The position numbers were made by a program, and so were the translations under genes. Positions 8,681 through 16,227 of a stretch of DNA of 64,000 bases are shown here, in pieces. The stretch is from Streptomyces fodineus (GTDB taxonomy: Bacteria; Actinomycetota; Actinomycetes; Streptomycetales; Streptomycetaceae). The stretch covers positions 8,680,001 through 8,744,000 of the forward strand of contig NZ_CP017248.1 of assembly GCF_001735805.1 (NCBI RefSeq), written 5' to 3'. Each line of letters begins with the position of its first letter. The first letter of the stretch is position 1. A model generated the notes under the pieces. The model was not told where the DNA came from. It saw only the letters and a program-made list of their open reading frames with translations, and did no database searches.

Positions 8681-8985
8681 TCAGGCCGTACGAGTCGCAC
8701 GAGGCATAAGCGAAGTGACCCGGCATCGTGTCGTGGACCGGGTGTACAGGATTCTGCGCAGGGTCGAGCGGCCCACCACGAGGTGTTCGGGGAGGTTCGA
8801 GGCCGGGTTGCCGACCCCGCGGGTGTCGCTGAGGTCGCGGGCCGGGCCCGGGGTGAGTTGTTCGTCGAACAGCAGGGCGTCCTGGCGGGGGATGCCTGCG
8901 GTGGCCGCGAACAGTTCACCGAGTCGCGGATGCAGCACGCTACTCAGGGCGGTGGTTCCGGTGGAGTTGATGTGTAGCCGGTGAC
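8681..8985 (-). pseudogene. N-terminal-half fragment of FAD-dependent monooxygenase
   Basis: Minus-strand translation shows LHINSTGTTALSSVLHP, an LLFDEQLTP segment and ASNLPEHLVVGRSTLRRILY, which match the region after the Rossmann motif of phenol-hydroxylase-type FAD monooxygenases. Both the GxGxxG start and everything after LRRIL are missing. It lies downstream of a C-terminal fragment of the same family (9181-9450), in the wrong order for one gene, so two different genes or a rearrangement left these remains. Confidence 0.55.
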
Positions 8986-9180
8986 CGCGTGGACGTCGGG
9001 CACGACGATGTGCCGGACGCAGGGTGTGCGGCAGCCGGTCTGTGTTCTGCGGTGGTGTCGCGGGTGGTCGGGGTTCGGCCCTGGGGGGCTCGGCCCCCGG
9101 TGGCGGACACAGGGTCAGGGCCGCCACCGGTTCGCGCGGTTGGGCGTGGAGCCGGGCGCCGAGCCGGCCGACGCCTGCCC

Positions 9181-9450
9181 CTATGCCTGCGGGGTGGGGA
9201 GCGGGTCCTGGCCTACCAGGTGGTGTCCGCGGGTGGCCGAGTCGCGCACGGCGTCGAAGCCGTACCCGAGCATCTCCTCCTCGTAGGCGTGCAGGGCTTC
9301 GGCGAGTGGCCGACCGCCGGCGGCTTGGAGGAGGCGGTCGGTCAGGACGCGGGCGTCCCGGAGCGCGGTGCTCGCGCCGACGCCGATGGCGGGGCTCATG
9401 ACGTGGATGGCATCGCCCAGCAGGGTGACCGCGGTGGTCTCCCAGGCGCA
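9181..9450 (-). pseudogene. C-terminal fragment of FAD-dependent monooxygenase
   Basis: The minus strand encodes TTAVTLLGDAIHVMSPAIGV followed by ASTALRDARVLTDRLL and ends at a stop at 9181. GDA-x-H-x-M-x-P is the flavin-ribityl/phosphate signature of class A FAD monooxygenases, normally about two thirds along a 400-residue protein. The frame upstream (to 9579) has no resemblance to the family, so the N-terminal 60% is lost. Confidence 0.6.
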
Positions 9451-9767
9451 TCCGTAGGTTCCCCGGCAAGCCCCGGGGCGTGTCGCCCTTCGCCAACCCA
9501 CCGCGAAGCAAGAAGCGGCGAGTTCAGCCGTCCGACCACGTGCACCGTGTCCGAAGGAACTTTCCCGGCTCCGGCTCACTGCTCATGCATTTGAGTGTGG
9601 GCTTGCCGGGCTGCGCACCCTGCCCCTGCCCCTGCCCTTGTCATCGTCAGTTACAGCTCAGGCTGCCTGTGACCACACTGGCCAGTTGGGAGCGTGATGT
9701 GCTCGAACGCTGCATGGTCTGGTGGGTGAAGTAGCTCTGGCGGAGCCGGCGGTGCCCGCCGGGGTGA

Positions 9768-10142
9768 TCAGTGACCAGGTTCCGGCCGGAACGTCTGATC
9801 GATGTTGTCCTCGACCCAGGCGCGGAGTGCGTTGAGCGGGAGCGCGGCGCTCTGTCCGAGCGGGGTGAGGGAGTATTCGACGTGCAGCGGGACGGCGGGG
9901 TAGACCGTGCGGTCGAGCATGCCGAAGTCCTCCAGACGGCGCAGCGTCTGGGTCAGCACCTTGGGACTGACGCCCTGGAGTCTGCGCTGGAGTTCTCCGA
10001 AGCGCTGCGGCCCGTCCTCGAGGGCGCCGATGGCCAGCGCGGACCACTTGTTGGCGAGCAGGTCGAGCAGCGCGCGGCAAGGGCACTGGGCGGCGTAGAC
10101 GTCGTGGTGCGCGTGCTGGCCGCTGGGGCAGGTGGTCGTCAT
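9768..10142 (-). CDS. HxlR family transcriptional regulator
   Basis: 124 residues, the normal size. The family signature is clear: CPCRALLDLLANKWSALAI (about 20-38), RFGELQRRLQGVSPKVLTQT (wing-helix DNA reader) and YSLTPLG near 90-97. The conserved Cys 20/22 before the first helix is the residue used for redox or aldehyde sensing in YodB/HypR-type relatives. ATG start with GAGAGGGAAG upstream. It is divergent from the MDR oxidoreductase at 10285 with a perfect-arm palindrome between them (10165-10181), so it probably controls that operon in response to electrophiles or quinones. Confidence 0.9.
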   Translation of the reverse strand: MTTTCPSGQHAHHDVYAAQCPCRALLDLLANKWSALAIGALEDGPQRFGELQRRLQGVSPKVLTQTLRRLEDFGMLDRTVYPAVPLHVEYSLTPLGQSAALPLNALRAWVEDNIDQTFRPEPGH

Positions 10143-10164
10143 GCTTCCCTCTCCTCACCAGGTC

Positions 10165-10181
10165 ACTTCCCAATGGGAAGT
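10165..10181. promoter_or_regulatory. Putative HxlR operator
   Basis: ACTTCCC-AAT-GGGAAGT, seven-base perfect arms, 22 bases upstream of the HxlR start and about 100 upstream of the MDR gene. Confidence 0.55.
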
Positions 10182-10284
10182 ACTAGACCTTGAAGGTAAC
10201 TATATCCCCGGGGATAGCGTCGTCGACGTCGAACGCAGGGCCCGCCGAGGGCCCTCCGCAGAACGCCTTTTCAGGAGATGACGC

Positions 10285-11253
10285 ATGTCCGCAGACACGA
10301 TGCGCGCGGTGGTCCAGGACGGTTTCGGCGGTCCGGAGGTACTGCGGATCCAGCAAGTTCCGCGCCCGGCGCCGCTGCCCACCGAAGTGCTGGTGCGGGT
10401 GCACGCGGCCGGGATCAATCCGGTGGACTGGAAGACCCGCGGCGGCACCGGCATGGCCGGCCTGCTGGGTGATCCGCCGTTCACCCTCGGCTGGGACGTG
10501 TCCGGGGTGGTGGAGGAGGTCGGCTTCGGTGTGACCACGCTGAAGGCCGGCGACGAGGTGTACGGCATGCCGTGGTTCCCGCGCGTCGCGAACGCCTATG
10601 CCGAGTATGTGACCGCTCCGGCCCGCCAGTTCGCCCGCAAGCCCGCCACCCTCGACCACGTGCACGCCGCCGCGGTGCCGCTGGCGGCGCTGACCGCCTG
10701 GCAGGCCGTGGTCGACACCGCCCACGTCCAGGCCGGCCAGCGCGTCCTCGTCACCGCCGCCGCCGGCGGGGTCGGCCACTTCGCGGTCCAGTTCGCCCGG
10801 CACCTGGGCGCCCACGTGATCGGCACCGCCGGTGCCGCCCGCCACGCCTGGCTCAAGGAACTCGGCGCGCAGCAGGCCATCGACTACACCACCACCCGCT
10901 TCGAGGACGCCACCGCCGACGTCGACGTCGTCATCGACCTGGTGGGCGATGCCCACGACCGGACCAGCACCCGCTCGCTGAAGGTCCTGCGCCCGGGTGG
11001 CCTGCTGGTCGCGATCCCGGCCGGAGTCTCCCCGGAACTCGCTCAGGCCGCCGAGGCGGCAGGTGTGCGGGTCACGCCGTTCCTGGTCGAGCCGGACGGC
11101 GCGGCGCTGACGACGATCGCCGACCTGATCGACGCCGGCCATGTCGCCGTCGAGGTGGAGGAGACCTTCCCGCTGGAGCAGGCCGGCACGGCTCACGCCC
11201 GCGGTGAGGCCGGCCGGACCCGCGGCAAGCTCGTCCTGACCGTCACCAACTGA
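10285..11253 (+). CDS. NADP-dependent MDR oxidoreductase (quinone reductase-like)
   Basis: 322 residues, full length for zinc-free medium-chain reductases. The N-terminal GroES-like domain carries GPEVLRIQQVP and AAGINPVDWKTRGG; the nucleotide fold has VTAAAGGVGHFAVQFARHLG (about 152-171), an AAxGGVG NADPH-binding loop; the C-terminus ends RGKLVLTVTN. It has no zinc-binding Cys cluster, so it should reduce quinones or alkenals with NADPH rather than oxidise alcohols. TTTTCAGGAG lies upstream of ATG 10285. First gene of a three-gene run with NIPSNAP and GlcG-type proteins and divergent from HxlR, a common arrangement for electrophile-inducible reductases. Confidence 0.9.
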   Translation: MSADTMRAVVQDGFGGPEVLRIQQVPRPAPLPTEVLVRVHAAGINPVDWKTRGGTGMAGLLGDPPFTLGWDVSGVVEEVGFGVTTLKAGDEVYGMPWFPRVANAYAEYVTAPARQFARKPATLDHVHAAAVPLAALTAWQAVVDTAHVQAGQRVLVTAAAGGVGHFAVQFARHLGAHVIGTAGAARHAWLKELGAQQAIDYTTTRFEDATADVDVVIDLVGDAHDRTSTRSLKVLRPGGLLVAIPAGVSPELAQAAEAAGVRVTPFLVEPDGAALTTIADLIDAGHVAVEVEETFPLEQAGTAHARGEAGRTRGKLVLTVTN

Positions 11254-11283
11254 TCATCCCCTCAAGTAGTTTGGAGTAGCACT

Positions 11284-11604
11284 GTGTACTACGAGATCCG
11301 CCGCTACCAGGCGCAGCCCGGACGCCGCGAGGAATGGGTGCGCTACATGGAGGACGTCGTCCTCCCGTTCCAGACCTCGCTCGGCATGGACGTGACCGCC
11401 TCCTTCATCGACGACGAGGACGAGGACGGTTACGTGTGGATCCGCCGGTTCGAGAACGAGGCTCACAGCGAGGCCCTGTACGCGGCCGTCTACCAGCACG
11501 ACCGGTGGAAGAACGAGATCGGCCCCGTCGTCCACGGCCTGCTGATCCCCGAGAAGACCCTCGTCACCCGCGTGGCCCCCACCCCCGCCTCACCACTGCG
11601 CTGA
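11284..11604 (+). CDS. NIPSNAP family protein
   Basis: 106 residues. The sequence YYEIRRYQAQPGRREEWVRY, then GYVWIRRFENEAH, is a single ferredoxin-like alpha/beta barrel unit as in NIPSNAP proteins, in which dimeric barrels bind small ligands. GTG start with GGAG about ten bases upstream. It follows the MDR gene by 30 bases and is surely cotranscribed. The exact function is unknown; in other actinobacteria such proteins accompany oxidoreductases, which fits a helper role in handling the reductase substrate. Confidence 0.8.
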   Translation: MYYEIRRYQAQPGRREEWVRYMEDVVLPFQTSLGMDVTASFIDDEDEDGYVWIRRFENEAHSEALYAAVYQHDRWKNEIGPVVHGLLIPEKTLVTRVAPTPASPLR

Positions 11605-11669
11605 CCCCGCCCGACGGCCCCGACCGTCACCGCGCCACCCTCACGACACAGTCACAAAAGGAACCGTTC

Positions 11670-12116
11670 ATGAGCACCGACACGCTCGAAAAGTCCTCCC
11701 CCGCCTCCTCGATCACCCAGGCCGCCGCCGGCGCACTTGTCGCGGCAGTGCACGCGGCCGCCGCGCGGATCGGCTTCACGGCGGCCGTCGCCGTCACCGA
11801 CCCGGGAGGGCACCTCAAGGCGTTCGACCGCGCCGACGGCGCACCCTTCCTCACCGCCGAGGTCGCCGTCGACAAAGCCTGGACCGCAGCCTCCTTCCAC
11901 ACCCCCACCCACGCATGGAACGACTACCTCGCCAATCCGCGGATCGCACCGCTCGCCGGCCACCCGCGTCTCATGGCGGTCGGCGGGGGTTACCCGATCG
12001 TGGATAACGGCCGGTGCGTCGGAGGTCTCGGAATCTCCGGCGGCAGCCACGAGCAGGACCAGCAAGCCGCCGAAGAGGCCCTGGCCGCCCTCGGGTTCGA
12101 GTTGCCCGCCCGCTGA
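11670..12116 (+). CDS. GlcG/HbpS-type heme-binding family protein
   Basis: 148 residues. The GlcG/HbpS fold is recognisable from AAVAVTDPGGHLKAFDRADG (about 41-60), a PLAGHPRLMAVGGGYPIV stretch and the C-terminal CVGGLGISGG followed by an HEQDQQAAEEAL helix. HbpS of Streptomyces binds heme and senses oxidative stress; other members have no known function, and this one has no signal peptide, unlike HbpS. ATG 11670 with AAAGGA eight bases upstream. It is the third gene of the HxlR-controlled run (65 bases after NIPSNAP). Confidence 0.85.
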   Translation: MSTDTLEKSSPASSITQAAAGALVAAVHAAAARIGFTAAVAVTDPGGHLKAFDRADGAPFLTAEVAVDKAWTAASFHTPTHAWNDYLANPRIAPLAGHPRLMAVGGGYPIVDNGRCVGGLGISGGSHEQDQQAAEEALAALGFELPAR

Positions 12117-12200
12117 CCGCCCGACCGGCGCGGGTCTGCCCGGGCATCAAGCCACGCAGTTCGGGGGCCGCACCGAGCGCCTGGTGGTGGGATTCGGATA

Positions 12201-12216
12201 TCACCATCGATGGTGA
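12201..12216. repeat. Perfect 16-base palindrome
   Basis: TCACCATCGATGGTGA lies 85 bases after the GlcG-type gene and 162 bases before the convergent crotonase end. With no spacer it is a poor terminator hairpin, so it reads more like an operator, but no gene starts nearby. The 260-base gap holds nothing else I can support. Confidence 0.4.
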
Positions 12217-12378
12217 ACCGTGGGGCCAGAACGCGCGGGCGGTGAAGCCTGATCGTGGGTGGGATGCCGAACGCGGCGGCGCTGCCCGGTCCGTTTCAGC
12301 TTTGGCTCATGAGGGCCGCGCCGCTGAACGCGGCAGTCTTCGTGCCCCGCCCCGGCTGGCGACCGCTCCGGCACGGTG

Positions 12379-13050
12379 TCAGCCCAGCGGGTTGGTCGTG
12401 TCGCGGAGCTTGGTGAGGACGGGGGCGTACATGCGCGTCTTGATGGTTCCGAGGCTGTCGCCGGCCTTGCTCGCGTGAGCCTGGGCGAGTTCGAGGGCGG
12501 TAGTGCGCAGGGCGCCCTCGTCCACGGCCTGATCGACGATTCCGGCGGCGGCGGCTTCCCGGCCGCCGAAACGGCGGGCGGAGACCATGGCCTGGTGGGC
12601 CGTCTGCGGGGTCAGCCGGGACTGGATGAGGGCGGACATGCCCGGAGTGAAGGGGATGTTGATCTCTGCCTCGGGCAGGCACCAGAAGCCCCGGTCGGCG
12701 CGCATGAGACGGAAGTCGTGGGCCAGGGAGAACATCGCTCCGGCGGCGAACGTGTGTCCCTGCAGCGCGGCAACGGTGATCAGCGGGAGGGACAGGAACC
12801 TTGCGAACAGACCGTGGACGGAGTTGACGTAGTCCAGATGCTCGTCGCCGTGCGCGGCGAGCCATTCGAGATCGAGGCCGTTGGAGTAGAACTTCCCGGT
12901 CGCAGCGGTCACCAGGGCGCGGGGGCCTTCCGACTTCTCCATCTCGTCCAGGGCTGCGTCGACCGAGGCGATCCACTCGGGGTGGAAGCGGTTCTCCCCG
13001 TCGCCGAGGTCGAGAACGAAGACGGCGTCATGGCGGTCGAGCGTGGGCAT
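12379..13050 (-). CDS. Enoyl-CoA hydratase/isomerase family protein
   Basis: 223 residues, slightly short for a crotonase. ALVTAATGKFYSNGLDLEWL (about 44-63) and ALQGHTFAAGAMFSLAHDFR (about 94-113) form the CoA-binding and oxyanion-hole elements; the second catalytic Glu region reads WCLPEAEINIPFTPGM, closest to delta3,delta2-enoyl-CoA isomerases (E in PEAEIN). ATG 13050 with AAGGAG five bases upstream. It trails the ADH/TDT run on the same strand, with a remnant of another crotonase C-terminus between. Isomerase or hydratase activity cannot be separated by eye. Confidence 0.85.
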   Translation of the reverse strand: MPTLDRHDAVFVLDLGDGENRFHPEWIASVDAALDEMEKSEGPRALVTAATGKFYSNGLDLEWLAAHGDEHLDYVNSVHGLFARFLSLPLITVAALQGHTFAAGAMFSLAHDFRLMRADRGFWCLPEAEINIPFTPGMSALIQSRLTPQTAHQAMVSARRFGGREAAAAGIVDQAVDEGALRTTALELAQAHASKAGDSLGTIKTRMYAPVLTKLRDTTNPLG

Positions 13051-13139
13051 GAGGGCTCCTTGGAGACGTATCGGTGGGGCCGGGCACGTTGGCCGGGTGG
13101 GGTCGGGTCTGCTGGGCCGTAGACCGGGGCTGCGGGCTG

Positions 13140-13211
13140 TCACCTGCGGGTGAAGCGGGCCGGTCGGCGCTCGAAGAGCGTGGTGATGCCTCTGGCATGC
13201 GTGTCTCTCCG
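13140..13211 (-). pseudogene. C-terminal scrap of a second crotonase
   Basis: Minus-strand translation gives ARGITTLFERRPARFTRR and a stop, matching the usual crotonase C-terminal tail (E-G-I-x-A-F-x-E-K-R-P-P-x-F). Nothing of the preceding domain is left before the transporter gene. It suggests a deletion between two crotonase genes. Confidence 0.45.
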
Positions 13212-13225
13212 CCGCGGAGCGGAAG

Positions 13226-14269
13226 TCAGCTGGGAAGTACTCGCCGGGCCCGGTGGCGCAGGGTGGCCGTGGCCAGCAGGCACAGCGCCGAGGTCGCACC
13301 GGCGAGGAGGATGCCGGTGAGGGCCGGCCCTCCGGGCGGTGCGGACGCATGGATCCAGCGGATGGTGAAGTTGGTGGATGCCGCCACCGGGAAGCTGAAG
13401 ATCCACAGGCCCGGATGAAACGAGGGCTGGCGCAGCTCGGGCAGGAGGAAGACGACGAGGAGGACGGTGAAGAGCAGCGTCCCGGCGAAGCCGTAGCCGA
13501 CGGCATCGAAGACGCCCTTGTGAGCGGCGGTCCAGGCGATTCCGCCGGTCGCCGGTGGGATGGTCAGGACGGTGAGGGCGGGGCGGGCGGGCCCGGGCAG
13601 GGGGCCAGCGGTGACGAGGCTGCCGAGGACGACGGTGCCGAAGGCGAGCCAGTACAGCAGCCCTACCGCGAAGGCGGCGTCGGCGACACCAGGCAGTCCG
13701 AGGGTGGAGGCGACGGCACTGCCGACGAAGGGTGCGGAGGAGACGGGCAGCAGATAGCCCGGGTGCAGAGCGGTGGTGCTCAGGGTGCCCGTGAGCCAGT
13801 GGGCGAGCAGGCGTGCAGCGATGAAGGCGGCCAGGATCAGGAACACCGCGTAGACCCAGCGTGCCCCGGTGAGCTCGAACCGGGAGAAGTGTCCTGTGAT
13901 CAGCATGCCGATGAGCGGGACGTACCCAAGGGCGAAGCCATCGCCGGGATGACGCAGGTCGTGACGCAGGTTGTGCCATCGGGTCCCGCCATGCCGCAGG
14001 TACTGGGCCAGCAGCACCAGCCAGATCAGTCCGCTGACGGTGAACAGCGCGTCGCTGACCTGCAGAGCGGGCGGAAAGGTGGTTGCCGCTGCCTGCCAGG
14101 CCCCGCCGAGGCCGGCGGTGCCGAGGGAGACGGACAGCAGCCTGATCCGTGCGGCGCGGGTCGCATGGGGAACGTTGACGTCGGAGACGATGTCGGCGGC
14201 TGGACGCGCAGGCCCGCTGCCGCGCGGGGCCGTGCTGGTGTGCTCTGTCGTGTCGACCATGTCGGTCAT
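13226..14269 (-). CDS. TDT/SLAC1-type membrane transporter
   Basis: 347 residues with about ten hydrophobic helices, e.g. LLSVSLGTAGLGGAWQAAAT (the first helix with the conserved G-T-A-G-L) and VFLILAAFIAARLL, then LYWLAFGTVVLGSLV. This matches the tellurite-resistance/dicarboxylate transporter family (TehA, Mae1, plant SLAC1), which exports small anions or weak acids. ATG 14269 with GAGG nine bases upstream. It sits 81 bases after the alcohol dehydrogenase and probably shares its TetR-controlled promoter, suggesting export of an acid made by the pathway. Confidence 0.85.
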   Translation of the reverse strand: MTDMVDTTEHTSTAPRGSGPARPAADIVSDVNVPHATRAARIRLLSVSLGTAGLGGAWQAAATTFPPALQVSDALFTVSGLIWLVLLAQYLRHGGTRWHNLRHDLRHPGDGFALGYVPLIGMLITGHFSRFELTGARWVYAVFLILAAFIAARLLAHWLTGTLSTTALHPGYLLPVSSAPFVGSAVASTLGLPGVADAAFAVGLLYWLAFGTVVLGSLVTAGPLPGPARPALTVLTIPPATGGIAWTAAHKGVFDAVGYGFAGTLLFTVLLVVFLLPELRQPSFHPGLWIFSFPVAASTNFTIRWIHASAPPGGPALTGILLAGATSALCLLATATLRHRARRVLPS

Positions 14270-14350
14270 GGGGGGGAACCTCAAGGGGATTGCCGAGGGC
14301 GCGGGCCTGGAGCCGCCTGCCCGGCGGCGCAGGCGCAGGTCGTGGCGTGG

Positions 14351-15367
14351 TCAGGCGTTCATGTCCAGGACGACGCGGAAGCGGGCCTTGCCCGAGAGCA
14401 TCCGCTCGTAGGCGTCCATGGCCTGGGTGAAGGGCATGGTCTCGGTGGCGGGGCGGATGCCGTGGGCGAGGCTGAAGGCGAGGTTGTCCTCGTTCTGGAT
14501 CGACGATCCGGTCAGGCTGCCGGCGATGTGGCGGGTGCCGAAGATCAGGTCGGCCGTCGCGACCGTCAGCGGGTCTGGGGCGGCGCCGACGACCACCAGC
14601 GTGCCGCCCGGGGCCAGTCCGCGGACCAGGGGGTTCATGGACGTACCGCTTGATGCGGTGGCGACGATGACCGAGGCGCCGCCCAGGTCGGCCAGCGCCG
14701 TGCCGGGGTCGGTGACGGTGCTGTCGATGTACTCGTGGGCGCCCAGTTCCCTGGCGAGTCGCTCCTTCTCCTGGCCGCGGGCGATGGCGGCCACACGGTG
14801 TCCGAGGCTGCGTGCGTACTGCAGAGCCAGGTGACCGAGCCCGCCGATCCCCTGCACGGCGACCAGGGCGCCCGCGCGGGTGGGGGCCTGCTGGAGCCCG
14901 GTGAGGGTGGTCAGTCCGGCGCACAGCAGGGGGGCCGCCTCGACGGCGGGCATGCCGTCGGGGATGCGTACCAGTCCGCTCGCGCGGGCGTAGGTCACCT
15001 CCGCGTATCCGCCATCGATGGTGGTGCCGGTCTGTTCCTGGTCGAGGCAGTTGACGAAGTCGCCGCGACGGCACGGTTCGCACTCCCAGCAGTGCCCGTT
15101 CAGGAAGCCGACGCCGACGCGGTCGCCGGGCCGCCAGGCGGTGACGCCCGCGCCCACGGCATCGATCACACCGACGATCTCGTGACCGGGGACGACGGGG
15201 CGTGACGGGTCGGGGCGCAGTCCCTCCACGGCCAGTACGTCGGAGTGGCAGACGCCGCACGCCTCCACCCTGAGCCGGACGTGTCCGGGCTCCGGGTCGA
15301 CCAGCTCGCGCTCGACGAGTCTGAGCTGGTGGACGCCGGTGGCCTCGAATGCTCGGTAGGCGGACAT
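14351..15367 (-). CDS. Zinc-dependent alcohol dehydrogenase
   Basis: 338 residues. Catalytic zinc ligands are present: C in EACGVCHSDVLAVEG (about 37-51), GHE at about 61-63 and a later Cys near 151; the structural zinc is bound by the four Cys of HCWECEPCRRGDFVNC (about 93-108). The NAD-binding motif is VQGIGGLGHLALQYARSLG. Cytosolic NAD(P)-dependent oxidation of an alcohol or reduction of an aldehyde; the substrate is unknown. ATG 15367 has GAGGAG upstream. Divergent from the TetR gene at 15604 with three operator-like sites between them; first gene of a run with the SLAC1-type transporter and perhaps the crotonase. Confidence 0.92.
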   Translation of the reverse strand: MSAYRAFEATGVHQLRLVERELVDPEPGHVRLRVEACGVCHSDVLAVEGLRPDPSRPVVPGHEIVGVIDAVGAGVTAWRPGDRVGVGFLNGHCWECEPCRRGDFVNCLDQEQTGTTIDGGYAEVTYARASGLVRIPDGMPAVEAAPLLCAGLTTLTGLQQAPTRAGALVAVQGIGGLGHLALQYARSLGHRVAAIARGQEKERLARELGAHEYIDSTVTDPGTALADLGGASVIVATASSGTSMNPLVRGLAPGGTLVVVGAAPDPLTVATADLIFGTRHIAGSLTGSSIQNEDNLAFSLAHGIRPATETMPFTQAMDAYERMLSGKARFRVVLDMNA

Positions 15368-15432
15368 GTCGTTTCTCCTCGGTGCTGCCTCTGCCGACAC
15401 GGGAGGCCGGGGGCGGGGCGGGGACCAGCATC

Positions 15433-15466
15433 CAATATGACCGGTCACTTCAATATGACCGGTCGC
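15433..15466. promoter_or_regulatory. Two direct operator copies CAATATGACCGGTC
   Basis: CAATATGACCGGTCAC (15433-15448) and CAATATGACCGGTCGC (15451-15466), 18 bases apart, so both sit on nearly the same face of DNA. Each contains the palindromic core GACCGGTC. They lie 66 bases upstream of the ADH start. Confidence 0.7.
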
Positions 15467-15567
15467 TTTATACTTAGTCAAGCAGGGTCCGAGAGTCGGG
15501 TGGTGGGCCACGTGTCGTTGCGGGCGGTAGCCGCTTCCCCGGCGAACTGGGTTTGACCCACGGCAAG

Positions 15568-15583
15568 GCGACCGGACATATTG
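15568..15583. promoter_or_regulatory. Inverted third operator copy
   Basis: GCGACCGGACATATTG is the reverse complement of the direct copies at 15433-15466 with one change. It lies 20 bases before the TetR start ATG 15604, which supports that start and autoregulation. Confidence 0.65.
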
Positions 15584-15603
15584 ACCCCGAGGTGGTGGTG
15601 AGG

Positions 15604-16176
15604 ATGGCACGCGCGTCCAAGCGCGAGGAGATCGCGCGGGCAGCCCTGGAGCAGTTCCGCACACGGGGCTTCAACGCCACCGGCATCAGCGACATCACCT
15701 CGGCGGCCGGGGCGCCCAAGGGCTCGTTCTACAACCACTTCGCCAGCAAGGAGGAGAGCGCCCTCGAGGCACTGAGCCGCTACGCCGCCGGGTTGCGGTT
15801 CGACCTGCTCGACACGCCCGGACGCCCTGCGCTGGAGCGGCTTCGGGCGCACTTCGAGTTCCTGGGCGCGGACACGGTCGACAGCGGCTTCGCCCGCGGA
15901 TGCCTGGCGGGCAACCTGGGCGCGGAGGTGGCGGACCACTCCGAGGAGATCCGCTCCGCCGTCCAGGGCGGCTTCCAGCGGTGGGCCGCGCACATCCGGC
16001 GGGTGCTCACCGAAGCCCGGGAAGCAGGTGAGCTGGACGCCGCTCTCGACGTCGAGGAGGCCGCGCTGTTCATCCTCAGCGCCTGGGAGGGCACGCTGAT
16101 CGCGGCCCGGGCCGACAAGTCCTCCGCTCCTTTCGACGCCTTCTTCCACATGGTCTTCGGCGTCCTCCTGCGGTGA
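15604..16176 (+). CDS. TetR family transcriptional regulator
   Basis: 190 residues. Helix-turn-helix: KREEIARAALEQFRTRGFNA, then TGISDITSAAGAPKGSFYNH and FASKEESALEAL, typical TetR. The C-terminal domain includes RGCLAGNLGAEVADHSEEIR, a signature of the TetR_C subgroup found in YxaF/LmrA-like regulators. I prefer ATG 15604 over an open frame from 15553 because the helix-turn-helix then starts near residue 5 and the third operator falls upstream. It most likely represses the divergent ADH/transporter genes. Confidence 0.9.
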   Translation: MARASKREEIARAALEQFRTRGFNATGISDITSAAGAPKGSFYNHFASKEESALEALSRYAAGLRFDLLDTPGRPALERLRAHFEFLGADTVDSGFARGCLAGNLGAEVADHSEEIRSAVQGGFQRWAAHIRRVLTEAREAGELDAALDVEEAALFILSAWEGTLIAARADKSSAPFDAFFHMVFGVLLR

Positions 16177-16227
16177 TCGCGGCCGGCCGCCCGCAGCCAC
16201 CGGGTGCACGACTCGGCGTCGCAGGGC

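Noticed and set aside
13140..15431. Very long minus-strand open frame (763 codons) across the ADH and transporter genes
   Set aside because: Arg/Pro-rich translation with no domain until the crotonase tail at the very end; it is a frame-shifted shadow of the two real genes in high-GC DNA.
16177..16227. GCGGCCGGCCGC as a terminator between TetR and the phosphatase
   Set aside because: Palindromic but without loop or a longer stem; common in GC-rich DNA.
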